Source of the DNA: Alishewanella metallidurans
GTDB lineage: Bacteria > Pseudomonadota > Gammaproteobacteria > Enterobacterales > Alteromonadaceae
Reading direction: 5' to 3'
Assembly: GCF_036983985.1 (NCBI RefSeq)
Contig: NZ_JALAHQ010000002.1
Span: 1-64,000 of the forward strand
DNA: 64,000 nucleotides
Shown here: positions 8,417 through 16,810 of the stretch, piece after piece
How positions within the stretch are numbered: position 1 is the first letter of the stretch
Layout of the letters: the number at the start of each line of letters is the position of its first letter
The notes under the pieces: model-generated
The model's database searches: none
What the model was told of the DNA's origin: nothing
What the model saw: the letters and a program-made list of their open reading frames with translations, nothing else
Made by a program: the position numbers and the translations under genes

Positions 8417-8857
8417 TTAATTAGCTGCGCTATTTTTTTTACACTGCACAGTGTCTTTACACTCGCCGTATAAATATAAACTATGATGGCTAAGTTTAAT
8501 GCCATTTTTTTCGGCAATCTCTAGCTGCTTAGCTTCAATAACATCATCTTCAAACTCAACCACTCTGCCACATTTTAAACACACAAGATGATCGTGGTGC
8601 TCGCCGTCTGACAATTCAAATACTGACTTACCGCCTTCAAAATGATGACGGGTGATAATACCTGCGTCGTCAAATTGATTTAGTACGCGATAAACTGTTG
8701 CTAGGCCAATATCTTCGCCGATATCGAGTAATATTTTATAAACATCTTCGGCACTAATATGCTGATGTTTTGGATCTTGTAAGATCTCTAAAATTTTTAC
8801 CCGTGGCAAGGTCACTTTCAGGCCGGCTTTGCGTAACTCACTGTTGTGATCTGACAT
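8417..8857 (-). CDS. fur: Ferric uptake regulator Fur
   Basis: Iron-responsive repressor of 146 residues. A winged-helix DNA-binding domain (residues ~1-80, LKVTLPRVKILEIL then AEDVYKILLDIGEDIGLATVYRVLNQF) precedes a metal-binding dimerisation domain with HHDH at 87-90 and CLKC (C93, C96). A further Cys pair at ~133 and ~139 is a possible structural zinc pair. The protein closely resembles E. coli Fur (148 residues). It is transcribed alone; a hotdog gene on the other strand separates it from fldA. Confidence 0.96.
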   Translation of the reverse strand: MSDHNSELRKAGLKVTLPRVKILEILQDPKHQHISAEDVYKILLDIGEDIGLATVYRVLNQFDDAGIITRHHFEGGKSVFELSDGEHHDHLVCLKCGRVVEFEDDVIEAKQLEIAEKNGIKLSHHSLYLYGECKDTVQCKKNSAAN

Positions 8858-9011
8858 AAAAACTCTAACTCTGGCTTATACATGCCAAAGATTATAGAGG
8901 CATTGGCAGGAGAATGATACGGCAAAATGCCTAACAGATTTTAAAGCAAAGCTTGTTCTGTACAATTTGCAAAGTACAATAGCGTTTATCAGGTCGTACC
9001 AGAGTGTGTTT

Positions 9012-9479
9012 ATGAAATGGATGTTTAATCCAGCAGTTATGCGGCATTTATTAAATTTTTGGCCGCCGTTTTTATTTCCTGGAATAAAAGTTGAAGAGTT
9101 ACGCGACGATTATCGTTACTGCAAAGTGATATTAAAAGGGCGGCCTTGGACACGTAATATTAATAATAGCCAATTTGGTGGCTCAATGTTTTCGATGACC
9201 GATCCTATCTATCCGTTAATGCTGATGGGGGCGCTAGGTAAAGAGTATATTGTTTGGGACAAACAAGCAGACATTAATTTTATTACCCCAGGTAAAGGTA
9301 AGCTAGTGGCGGAGTTTTGGTTAGCTGATCATGAAATTGATGCAATTAAACGGGCGACAGAAAGTGGTGAAAAACATTTTCCGCAGTTTATAGTACATAT
9401 TAAGGATAGTAATAACCAGATTGTGGCAGAGGTAAACCGCACGGTGTACATTCGCAAAAAGGCGCAGTATCGGCCTTAA
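9012..9479 (+). CDS. DUF4442 hotdog-fold protein, putative thioesterase
   Basis: About 155 residues with features of the DUF4442 branch of the hotdog/PaaI superfamily: an N-terminal helix LLNFWPPFLFPGIKVEEL, then a GRPWTRNINNSQFGGSMFSMTDP segment that occupies the place of the hotdog central helix, then ADINFITPGKGKLVAEF and a last strand IVAEVNRTVYIRKK. Members probably act on acyl-CoA thioesters, but no substrate is assigned. The frame is open from a TTG at 8967; ATG 9012 is preferred because homology begins there, although no strong ribosome-binding site is visible, so the start is uncertain. It lies alone between fur and fldA, facing opposite to both. Confidence 0.75.
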   Translation: MKWMFNPAVMRHLLNFWPPFLFPGIKVEELRDDYRYCKVILKGRPWTRNINNSQFGGSMFSMTDPIYPLMLMGALGKEYIVWDKQADINFITPGKGKLVAEFWLADHEIDAIKRATESGEKHFPQFIVHIKDSNNQIVAEVNRTVYIRKKAQYRP

Positions 9480-9487
9480 GTCGCAGC

Positions 9488-9518
9488 TAAAAAAGCCGGC
9501 ACTAACGCCGGCTTTTTC
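9488..9518. terminator. Bidirectional terminator between DUF4442 gene and fldA
   Basis: AAAAGCCGGC/GCCGGCTTTTT arms around ACTAAC. Flanking A and T runs make it usable on both strands. The two genes converge here and the fldA stop codon abuts the T run. Confidence 0.88.
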
Positions 9519-10048
9519 TAGATACCTTCAAATTCTTTTAGGCTCATTTCTTCGTATATTTGTTTACACCATTGCTTAACGCGCTGTTCGGTTAGCTCTG
9601 GTTGGCGATCTTCATCAATACCTAAACCTACAAAGTGCTTGTCGTCCGTTAAGGCTTTAGATGCAACAAAGTTGTAACTCGCTGTTGGCCAGTGGCCAAC
9701 GATAATGGCGCCTTTAGGTTCAATAATATCGCGCAGTGTACCCATAGCATCTAGGAAGTACTCAGCATAATCTTCTTGATCACCGCAGCCAAAAATTGCG
9801 ACCAACTTGTTCTTAAAGTCAATATTCTCTAACTCAGGGAAAAAATCATCCCAATCACACTGCGCTTCGCCATAATACCAAGTAGGGATACCGAGTAGCA
9901 GTAAGTCAAAGGCCGCAATATCTTCTTTACTACTTTTAGCAATATCGCGAATATCAAACAAATGTTTACCCAGTTCTTTCTGGATCATTTTGGCGATATG
10001 CTCAGTGTTGCCGGTATCACTACCAAAAAAAATGCCTACAGTTGCCAT
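9518..10048 (-). CDS. fldA: Flavodoxin FldA
   Basis: FMN electron carrier of 176 residues. The phosphate-binding P-loop is GSDTGNTEHIAK at residues ~9-20, and the FMN-flanking loops are PTWYYGEAQCDWDDF (~56-70) and GCGDQEDYAEYFLDA (~88-102). The long-chain insertion typical of FldA is present. It is the last gene of a leftward cluster ybfF-DUF2788-ybfE-fldA that matches the E. coli arrangement, with 13 bases to ybfE and a terminator directly at its end. Confidence 0.97.
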   Translation of the reverse strand: MATVGIFFGSDTGNTEHIAKMIQKELGKHLFDIRDIAKSSKEDIAAFDLLLLGIPTWYYGEAQCDWDDFFPELENIDFKNKLVAIFGCGDQEDYAEYFLDAMGTLRDIIEPKGAIIVGHWPTASYNFVASKALTDDKHFVGLGIDEDRQPELTEQRVKQWCKQIYEEMSLKEFEGI

Positions 10049-10061
10049 TAATCTAACCTTC

Positions 10062-10334
10062 TTACCTAGATAAAACTTGAGCCAAAATATGTTCTAAATA
10101 CGCACTGCGTGTCATTTTGGCTTGTTCAGCTTGTTCACTCAGTGCAGTATATAGTTGTTCAGACACTTTAAACTCAATGCGCTTTAAACCTTTACTACGA
10201 TCACGTTTAACTTGATTACGCTTGTTCAGTTTAAGCTGTTCGTCGCGAGGCAACACGTTAGTTTTTGGCCGCCCGGGACGCTTATCCTGCGCAAATAAAT
10301 CAATTGTGGTGCGATCAGTGGCAATTTTCGCCAT
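10062..10334 (-). CDS. ybfE: YbfE family protein (LexA-regulated in E. coli)
   Basis: A 90-residue basic protein with a disordered Lys/Arg-rich N-terminal half (DKRPGRPKTNVLPRDEQLKL) and a C-terminal ribbon-helix-helix-like segment (RIEFKVSEQLYTALSEQAEQAKMTRSAYLEHIL). This is the YbfE signature. In E. coli the gene is SOS-induced. I looked for CTGT-N8-ACAG in the 11 bases to the DUF2788 gene and in the region up to ybfF and saw none, so LexA control is not supported here. Biochemical function is unknown; the fold suggests DNA binding. Confidence 0.88.
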   Translation of the reverse strand: MAKIATDRTTIDLFAQDKRPGRPKTNVLPRDEQLKLNKRNQVKRDRSKGLKRIEFKVSEQLYTALSEQAEQAKMTRSAYLEHILAQVLSR

Positions 10335-10345
10335 TAATCTTAACC

Positions 10346-10546
10346 TTATTGCTCAAAAAAATACGGTACTATGCTTTTGATAATAAACACTGCAGGCGAA
10401 AGAAATAGCACCAGCCAGACAAAAAACTGGCCGAATTTAGGTGCATTACTTTTCTTTAGCACATCGCGTATTGCCATAATGATAAACAAATACAAAATGC
10501 CAAGCCCAAACCATAAACCCAAAGACTCAAACTGCTCAATAGACAT
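10346..10546 (-). CDS. DUF2788 small membrane protein
   Basis: A 66-residue protein with two hydrophobic helices (LGLWFGLGILYLFIIMAI and FFVWLVLFLSPAVFIIKSIV) joined by a basic loop (RDVLKKSNAPKFG). It matches the conserved DUF2788 family of gammaproteobacteria, which has no known function. It sits 11 bases upstream of ybfE in the same direction and is absent from the corresponding E. coli block. Confidence 0.8.
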   Translation of the reverse strand: MSIEQFESLGLWFGLGILYLFIIMAIRDVLKKSNAPKFGQFFVWLVLFLSPAVFIIKSIVPYFFEQ

Positions 10547-10611
10547 GGTATTAAACCTGAGCTATAAAAAAGTGCGCGCATTGTAGCATAACTTGGCAGA
10601 AATTTAGTGTG

Positions 10612-11382
10612 TTAACGTAATAAAAAGTCGATAACTAATCGGCTAAACATGGCTGGTTTTTCAGCATGCAACCAATGGCCGGTGTCTTGAATAACTTTCG
10701 CTTCGGCTTTGGGGAATAGCTGCGTAATGCGTTGTTTATATTCAGGTAAAATATAATCTGAATTACCGCCTTTAATAAACAGCGTCGGTCCAAGATATTG
10801 CCCTTGTTCTGCCCCGGCTGAAATTAACTCATTATAATTATCGTGTAACGCGGCTAAATTAAAGCGCCAAGCAAAACTGTCGTTTTCTTTAATTAAACTT
10901 TTTAGTAAAAATTGTCGTACGCCAGGCTCAGTAATAAATTCCGCCAACTGTTTATCGGCATCAGTTCGGCTGGTTATACTTGCTAAATTAACGGCTATTA
11001 AACCAGCAAACACATTACTATGCCGAGGTGGGTAGTGTATTGGCGCTATATCGGCCAAAATAAGTTTGGTTACGCGCTCGGGATAAGCTAGCGCAAATGC
11101 CATAGCAAGTTTGCCGCCCATAGAATGGCCTAGCAGTGCAACCTGGTTAATGCCTAAAGCATCAAGTGTTTGCGCCAGATCTTCTGTCATTAGTGCATAA
11201 TTCATCTGTTCACTATGCTCAGATCTGCCGTGGTTACGCACATCAATGTTAATTATGTGAAACTGCTCACTTAAACTGCGTGCTATTACGCCTAAGTTCT
11301 CATAACTACCAAACAGACCATGTATTAGAACTACAGGTGTTGAACTGTTGTGCTGGCCACTGCTATGGGTATATAAAAGCAT
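10612..11382 (-). CDS. ybfF: Alpha/beta-hydrolase esterase YbfF
   Basis: A 256-residue cytosolic alpha/beta hydrolase. The oxyanion-hole motif is HGLFGS (~residues 20-25), the nucleophile elbow is GHSMGG (Ser at ~91), and the catalytic His is in DTGHWLHAEKP (~237). YbfF of E. coli hydrolyses short acyl esters and acyl-CoA-like substrates in vitro; the physiological substrate is unknown. It begins the leftward ybfF-DUF2788-ybfE-fldA cluster and diverges from seqA. Confidence 0.92.
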   Translation of the reverse strand: MLLYTHSSGQHNSSTPVVLIHGLFGSYENLGVIARSLSEQFHIINIDVRNHGRSEHSEQMNYALMTEDLAQTLDALGINQVALLGHSMGGKLAMAFALAYPERVTKLILADIAPIHYPPRHSNVFAGLIAVNLASITSRTDADKQLAEFITEPGVRQFLLKSLIKENDSFAWRFNLAALHDNYNELISAGAEQGQYLGPTLFIKGGNSDYILPEYKQRITQLFPKAEAKVIQDTGHWLHAEKPAMFSRLVIDFLLR

Positions 11383-11491
11383 AGAAAACTCGCTTATTTA
11401 GTTAAGGATGTTAGTTTATCAAATCATGTTGCTGGCGTCAGTCGATAAGGCTTTATATAATGGCTTCACCTTTAGCGCGCGGAATAAATAT

Positions 11492-11998
11492 ATGAAAACC
11501 ATCGAAATAGATGACGAGCTGTATCAGTACATTGCTGGTCAAACTAAAAAAATAGGCGAAAGTGCATCAGAAATCCTACGGCGTTTGCTGCTAGGTGATG
11601 CTGCAGCTTCAGTGCCTGAAACGGTGGAAGTCATAACCCCTGAATCGGTATCAGTAGTTAATAACAATATTTTTGATCTTGTGCATAAGCAAGACTTGCA
11701 AGCAGAGTCGAGTGTGGTGGGGCGGTTTTTGTTTATTTTATCGGCCTTAGCCCGCGCGCATAAAAAGCAATTTACTAAAGTATTGGAGATTAAAGGCCGT
11801 AATCGACTGTACTTTGGCCGCAGTGCCGAAGAGCTGTCAGAAGCGGGTAGTAGCACTAACCCTAAGCAGATCCCCAATACTGATTTTTGGGTTATTACTA
11901 ACTCAAATACAACGCGTAAAAAAATGATGTTAACCGAAACCGCCGCTAAGCTTGGTTACACTGAGCAGGACGCCGAACGCATTCGTGATTTGTTATAA
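11492..11998 (+). CDS. seqA: Negative modulator of replication initiation SeqA
   Basis: Binds hemimethylated GATC and sequesters oriC after initiation. The N-terminal oligomerisation domain is MKTIEIDDELYQYIAGQ...ASEILRRLL (residues 1-36). After a variable linker comes the C-terminal DNA-binding domain (FLFILSALARAHKKQF through NTDFWVITNSNTTRKKMM). Length 168 compares with 181 in E. coli. ATG 11492 matches the family N-terminus; the frame is open to 11408 but the extra residues are not SeqA-like. A TATAAT at 11456-11461 fits a -10 box. The presence of seqA implies Dam methylation. pgm follows 12 bases later. Confidence 0.95.
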   Translation: MKTIEIDDELYQYIAGQTKKIGESASEILRRLLLGDAAASVPETVEVITPESVSVVNNNIFDLVHKQDLQAESSVVGRFLFILSALARAHKKQFTKVLEIKGRNRLYFGRSAEELSEAGSSTNPKQIPNTDFWVITNSNTTRKKMMLTETAAKLGYTEQDAERIRDLL

Positions 11999-12010
11999 CA
12001 AGGAATTTTT

Positions 12011-13660
12011 ATGTCTTTACACCCACTTGCTGGGCAACCGGTGCCAAGCGCATTAGTGCCTAATATAAGCCGACTTATGACGGCGTATTATGTACTTGAG
12101 CCCGATGTACAAATGCACCCAGAGCATAAAGTGAGTTTTGGTACTTCAGGCCACCGTGGCAGCGCATTAAGCTGCTCATTTAACGAACCACACGTGTTGG
12201 CAATTTGTCAGGCAATAGCAGATTATCGAAAAAAGCACGCGATTACTGGGCCATTATTTTTAGGTAAAGACACCCATGCCTTATCAGAAGCGGCCTTTGC
12301 TACTGCGCTTGAAGTACTAATAGCGAACAAGATTCAAGTGTGTATTCAAAAAGACTTCGGCTATACGCCAACACCGGTTATTTCGCATGCCATTTTAACG
12401 CAGAACGCTGGTGCAACATCGCAACTCGCCGATGGCATTGTGATCACACCATCGCATAATCCGCCGCAAGACGGTGGTATAAAATATAATCCGCCGCATG
12501 GTGGCCCAGCCGACACTGATGTAACTAATTGGATAGAAGCACGCGCTAATGAGTTGCTAAGCAAGGAGTTAGAAGGCGTAAAAATGATGCCTTACGCCTT
12601 GGCGCTACAATCCGGCTATTGCCAGCATATTGATTATATTGAGCATTATGTTGAAGATTTAAAGAATGTTATCGATATGGATGCCATTGCTAAAGCCGGT
12701 ATTCGTATTGGTGTTGACCCGCTAGGTGGTTCAGGGCTGGCTTACTGGCCACGCATTGCTAAACGTTATGGTTTAAACATTACCGTGGTTAACGACAAGA
12801 TTGATCCAGCGTTTGCATTTATGCCGTTAGATAAAGATGGGCAAATTCGCATGGACTGTTCATCTGAATATTCGATGGCGAATTTAATAAAGTTAAAAGA
12901 CCAGTTTGATATCGCTATTGGTAATGATCCCGATTTTGACCGCCACGGCATTGTCACCAAAAGCGGTGGTTTAATGAACCCAAATCATTACCTAGCGGTT
13001 GCCATTAACTACTTATTGGCTAATCGATCACAGTGGCATAACGAGTTAGCTATTGGTAAAACGTTGGTATCCAGTGCCTTAATTGATCGCGTGGTTGCCG
13101 CTCGTGGTCGCACTTTGTTTGAGGTGCCGGTAGGTTTTAAGTGGTTTGTTGAAGGTTTACACAATGGTAAGGTTGCTTTTGGCGGTGAAGAAAGCGCTGG
13201 CGCCAGCTTTTTACGCTTTGACGGAACCGCTTGGTCTACCGATAAAGATGGTTTTATTTTGGGCCTATTGGCCGCCGAAATGTTAGCTAAAACCGGCATT
13301 GATCCGTATTTGCAATATCAGGCGTTAACGCAAGAGCTAGGTTCACCATTGTATAAGCGGTTTGACGCGCCCGCCACAGCAGGACAAAAAGCGGCCCTGA
13401 AACAACTGGATGCCAATAGTGTTTCGCAAACCCAGTTAGCCGGTGATGCCATTCTAGCAGTGTTAACCAAGGCACCAGGCAATAATGCAGATATTGGCGG
13501 CGTTAAAGTGGTAACTAGTAATGGCTGGTTTGCCGCACGGCCGTCAGGCACTGAAAACTCATATAAAATTTACATGGAAAGCTTTGTTGATGAAGCCCAT
13601 TTACAACAGTTAGAGCTGGATGCTAAGGCATTTGTTGAATCTGTATTCAGTAAAATATAA
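12011..13660 (+). CDS. pgm: Phosphoglucomutase (alpha-D-glucose 1-phosphate/6-phosphate)
   Basis: Interconverts glucose-1-P and glucose-6-P. The phosphoserine loop is TPSHNPPQDGGIKYNPPHGG (around residues 146-165, active Ser in PSHNP), the metal-binding loop is DPDFDRHG (~302-309), the sugar-binding loop is GGEESAGASF (~394-403) and the C-terminal phosphate loop is RPSGTENSYKIY (~511-522). Length 549 is as in E. coli Pgm (546). AAGGA precedes the ATG. The seqA-pgm order is conserved from E. coli, so cotranscription is likely. It supplies glucose-6-P to the Entner-Doudoroff genes encoded at 52-57 kb. Confidence 0.97.
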   Translation: MSLHPLAGQPVPSALVPNISRLMTAYYVLEPDVQMHPEHKVSFGTSGHRGSALSCSFNEPHVLAICQAIADYRKKHAITGPLFLGKDTHALSEAAFATALEVLIANKIQVCIQKDFGYTPTPVISHAILTQNAGATSQLADGIVITPSHNPPQDGGIKYNPPHGGPADTDVTNWIEARANELLSKELEGVKMMPYALALQSGYCQHIDYIEHYVEDLKNVIDMDAIAKAGIRIGVDPLGGSGLAYWPRIAKRYGLNITVVNDKIDPAFAFMPLDKDGQIRMDCSSEYSMANLIKLKDQFDIAIGNDPDFDRHGIVTKSGGLMNPNHYLAVAINYLLANRSQWHNELAIGKTLVSSALIDRVVAARGRTLFEVPVGFKWFVEGLHNGKVAFGGEESAGASFLRFDGTAWSTDKDGFILGLLAAEMLAKTGIDPYLQYQALTQELGSPLYKRFDAPATAGQKAALKQLDANSVSQTQLAGDAILAVLTKAPGNNADIGGVKVVTSNGWFAARPSGTENSYKIYMESFVDEAHLQQLELDAKAFVESVFSKI

Positions 13661-13741
13661 GCTGTGGTAATATTTCGACATCTTGATAAGAATGCAGCGC
13701 TGATGATGGCCAATAATATAATACGGTGTTACTAGTTGCTA

Positions 13742-15484
13742 ATGGCTAACATGTTCAGTGCGTACATAAAGCGAGCGAGGGCGATATTTATTATCGCCCT
13801 TCTGTTTTGCAGTTGTTTAGTTAAAGCCTCTGCATTGTCAGAGTTAGAATTAATTGATGATACGAAAGCCATCGATATTAGCGCGTTTCGAGAAAAACTT
13901 GCCGATTTCTCGCGGCAACATAAAGTTTTATCGGCCGATGAGTTGAGCTATTTTCAATTGTTGCAAGGGTATAGCTATATTCTCGTAAACGATTACAAAG
14001 CCGCCACCCGTCAGTTAGAAGATATGCTGATGACCGCGCAAAATAACGACCTACGATTTCGCGCAAAAGCATGGTTAATTAATGCTTACATTTTGCAGTA
14101 TAATTATCAAAGCGCGTTTTCTTTTTTAGAGCAAATTAACCGCCAAGTTGAAGATATTAGCAATATCCGCGCCCGCGACCACGGCATGAGTATATTAGCC
14201 TATACCTACAACCAGCTTGAGCAATTTGATACGGCAAAATATTATGCCGAGCAATTAGTTAGCGACACCTTATCGGGAAAAACACGTTGCCATGCTAACC
14301 ATCATGTGCTTGCCGCCTTAGTGGGGTTGGCACAATGGCGTGAGTTTGACCAACGTTATAACGCCGCCGAAGCGCAGTGCTTAGCTGTTGATGAACGCTT
14401 GGTAGTAAGTTTAATGCGGTTAAAGTATTTAGACTATTTACTGCACGACAACCGCGCTATTGAAGCTATCAGCTTTTTTAAAACGATAGCCGCTGAAATT
14501 AATGCTACGGCGCACAAACAGATTATTGCCAATGCCCAGCTGTTATATGCCAAAGCGTTATTTCAGCAAAAAAACTATCCAGAAGCCTTAACTGAAGCTA
14601 ATAAAGCGCTAACGTTATTCGAAGGCAGTGATGACAATAAAGTTTCTGTTGCAACCTACGCGTTATTGCAACAGCTTCACACGATAAATAAAGATTATAA
14701 ACAGGCATTGGCATACCAGCTAAAATTTAGTGATGCTGAAAAGACACTCAGTGACGCACGCTATAAGCGAATGCAGGCCTATTACATGGCGCGTACTGAC
14801 GTTGATACTAACAATCGACAAATGGCGATGTTGCAAAAAGATAATGAACTTACTTTATTACAAAAAAATGCCTATCAACAACATATTCAACAACAACGCC
14901 TATTAGCTTTAGCGCTAATTAGCGTGTTAATTCTGATCAGTGTTTTACTCTATTTAGCGGTTACTGGGCGTCGCCGGTTTAAAAGGATGGCCGAGTTTGA
15001 CCAACTTACCGGGATTAGTAATAGATATCACTTTAATAACCAAGCCAAGGTAGCGTTAGACTATTGCGAAAGTAACACTAAGCCCGTTGCGCTTATGCTG
15101 TTTGAATTGGATAACTTTGCCCGCATTAATCAAGAGTACGGCCAAGCAACAGGAGATTGGCTGTTACAGCGCGTGGTGCTTACCTGCCGTAATTTTATGC
15201 GTAATAATGATGTGTTTGGTCGAATTGGTGATGAAGAGTTTGTACTTGTGTTGCCCGGTTGCCTTACTGATAAAGCCGTATTACTAGCTGAAATATGCCG
15301 TGACGCCATTAGTAATATTACTAAAGTCGATAGTATTCCGCCGTTATCGATTACGGCAAGTTTTGGTGTAACAGGTTCTGATAATTCAGGTTATCAATTG
15401 AAACAATTACTGGCTGATGCCGACGTTGCTATGTATCAAGCAAAAGCGGCTGGGCGAAATAGAGTTGTGGTTTTTTCCAGCTAA
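13742..15484 (+). CDS. TPR-repeat membrane protein with degenerate GGDEF domain
   Basis: About 580 residues: a signal or anchor helix (AIFIIALLFCSCLVKASA), a periplasmic helical-repeat region (residues ~30-350) of TPR character (NYPEALTEANKALTLFEG and similar), a transmembrane helix (LLALALISVLILISVLLYLAV, ~385-405), and a C-terminal diguanylate-cyclase domain beginning FDQLTGISNRYHF. The active-site loop reads RIGDEEF instead of RIGGDEF: the second Gly is replaced by Asp. The inhibitory-site motif RxxD is kept as RNND, with the standard five-residue gap. It may be a weak or inactive cyclase acting as a c-di-GMP sensor, or still active. ATG 13742 is one of several close starts (TTG 13736, ATG 13751) and none has a clear ribosome-binding site. 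Confidence 0.85.
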   Translation: MANMFSAYIKRARAIFIIALLFCSCLVKASALSELELIDDTKAIDISAFREKLADFSRQHKVLSADELSYFQLLQGYSYILVNDYKAATRQLEDMLMTAQNNDLRFRAKAWLINAYILQYNYQSAFSFLEQINRQVEDISNIRARDHGMSILAYTYNQLEQFDTAKYYAEQLVSDTLSGKTRCHANHHVLAALVGLAQWREFDQRYNAAEAQCLAVDERLVVSLMRLKYLDYLLHDNRAIEAISFFKTIAAEINATAHKQIIANAQLLYAKALFQQKNYPEALTEANKALTLFEGSDDNKVSVATYALLQQLHTINKDYKQALAYQLKFSDAEKTLSDARYKRMQAYYMARTDVDTNNRQMAMLQKDNELTLLQKNAYQQHIQQQRLLALALISVLILISVLLYLAVTGRRRFKRMAEFDQLTGISNRYHFNNQAKVALDYCESNTKPVALMLFELDNFARINQEYGQATGDWLLQRVVLTCRNFMRNNDVFGRIGDEEFVLVLPGCLTDKAVLLAEICRDAISNITKVDSIPPLSITASFGVTGSDNSGYQLKQLLADADVAMYQAKAAGRNRVVVFSS

Positions 15485-15557
15485 GCAGCCAGCAATGTGT
15501 TGTCTAATGCACTAATACTGTAGAATTAACGCCAGTCTTATTTTATGGAGCTGGCGC

Positions 15558-16637
15558 ATGTCTGAATTTACTGATTTAAAATCGTTGTCTAGCGCAGAAT
15601 ATTTACAACAATCTGGCGACTTCCTCAAGCTTACCCTAGAGCAACCGGATACGCTTGAACCCTTTAGTTTTAACCTAACCGACGGCACCAAGGTTCAGGT
15701 TTGGGATACTGGCGTTATTTGTTTTGAACCTGCAGTGTTAACCCCTAATGATATTGTGTTGTCTTGTGGTGTGCATGGTAATGAAACTGCGCCAATTGAA
15801 ATTTGTGCTGCGCTGGTGCAAGACGTGTTACTCGGCCGTTTAACGTTAAAACATCGCCTATTAGTGCTGTTTGCTAACCCGCCAGCCATTAATGCGTCAA
15901 CGCGTGAAATTAGTGAAAATTTAAATCGTTTATTCTCTGGCACGCATAGCAAAATAGACGGTGCACATAACGCAGAACGTACGCGGGCTAAGGCTTTGGA
16001 ACAGTATGTAAGTCAATTTTATAATGCGGCACGCGTAACTGAAACGGTTTCGCGTAACCGCTGTTTGTATGATTTACATACTGCGATTCGCGGTTCTCGT
16101 TTTGAAAAGTTCGCGGTATACCCATTTTTGCATAACAAGCCGTGGCAAAAGGCTCAGTTTGAGTTTCTGCACGCCTGTGATGTAACAACGGTGCTATTAA
16201 TGCAAACCCCTGCAACTACCTTTAGTTATTACGCCTCTAACACGCATGGCGCCGACTCTTTCACTATAGAGCTAGGCAAAGTACAACCTTTTGGCCAAAA
16301 CGATATGCGGCGCTTTACCAAAGTGAACCACGCACTGCGCCAATTAATTAGCGAAGATGCGGTAACAACCAAAAGTTTTGATGAGTCACAATTTCAGTTG
16401 TATCAGGTGTATCGCGCAATTAATAAACAGACGGAAGCGTTTGAACTACATTTTGCCGATGATGTCGAAAATTTCACCTGCTATCCTGTAGGCACATTGC
16501 TAGCAAGCGATGGCGAGATTGAATATCGTGTCGAGCAAGAAGGCGAAGCGTTGATTTTCCCCAACGCTAAGGTCGCAAAAGGCCAGCGTGCCATGCTGAT
16601 GGTGGTGCCAACCAGCGTAGTGCATAACTTAGCTTAA
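15558..16637 (+). CDS. astE: Succinylglutamate desuccinylase AstE
   Basis: Last enzyme of the arginine succinyltransferase pathway: N-succinylglutamate to glutamate plus succinate. It is a zinc carboxypeptidase-like AstE/AspA protein: CGVHGNETAP gives the zinc ligands His73 and Glu76, and YDLHTAI (~residue 172) supplies the third ligand His. TIELGKV near residue 235 carries the catalytic Glu. Length 359 is slightly above E. coli (322). GGAG precedes the ATG. It stands alone here, away from astCADB. Its product glutamate could feed the NAD-glutamate dehydrogenase at 39.7 kb. Confidence 0.93.
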   Translation: MSEFTDLKSLSSAEYLQQSGDFLKLTLEQPDTLEPFSFNLTDGTKVQVWDTGVICFEPAVLTPNDIVLSCGVHGNETAPIEICAALVQDVLLGRLTLKHRLLVLFANPPAINASTREISENLNRLFSGTHSKIDGAHNAERTRAKALEQYVSQFYNAARVTETVSRNRCLYDLHTAIRGSRFEKFAVYPFLHNKPWQKAQFEFLHACDVTTVLLMQTPATTFSYYASNTHGADSFTIELGKVQPFGQNDMRRFTKVNHALRQLISEDAVTTKSFDESQFQLYQVYRAINKQTEAFELHFADDVENFTCYPVGTLLASDGEIEYRVEQEGEALIFPNAKVAKGQRAMLMVVPTSVVHNLA

Positions 16638-16738
16638 CGCAGAGTTTGGCTAAACGTGGCGGCGTAAAAGAGTAAATTTTTGCTGACACTCCTTGGCCTA
16701 AATTGGTTGTGCAAACCTAGCCTGCAGTTGCAATGCAG

Positions 16739-16754
16739 TTTACGTAAAGGTAAA
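16739..16754. promoter_or_regulatory. LiuR-type operator candidate upstream of bkd
   Basis: TTTACGTAAAGGTAAA lies 57 bases upstream of the bkd E1-alpha start. It differs at one base from a perfect TTTACGTAAACGTAAA palindrome and shares the TTAC-N6-GTAA frame with the two sites in the etf region. It is the only such element found between astE and bkd. Assignment to LiuR is inference. Confidence 0.6.
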
Positions 16755-16810
16755 GTTGCCGCCGACAAGAAGCTGAATGCTTAATATGTTTAACAAATAA
16801 GAGACACCCT

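Noticed and set aside
8883..8908. TGCCAA/TTGGCA inverted repeat and a GAATGAT stretch upstream of fur
   Set aside because: Short arms with a 14-base spacer, and too poor a match to the Fur box to claim autoregulation.
11429..11461. TTGCTG ... TATAAT promoter pair for seqA
   Set aside because: The spacer is 21 bases, too long for a confident pair; only the -10 box is mentioned.
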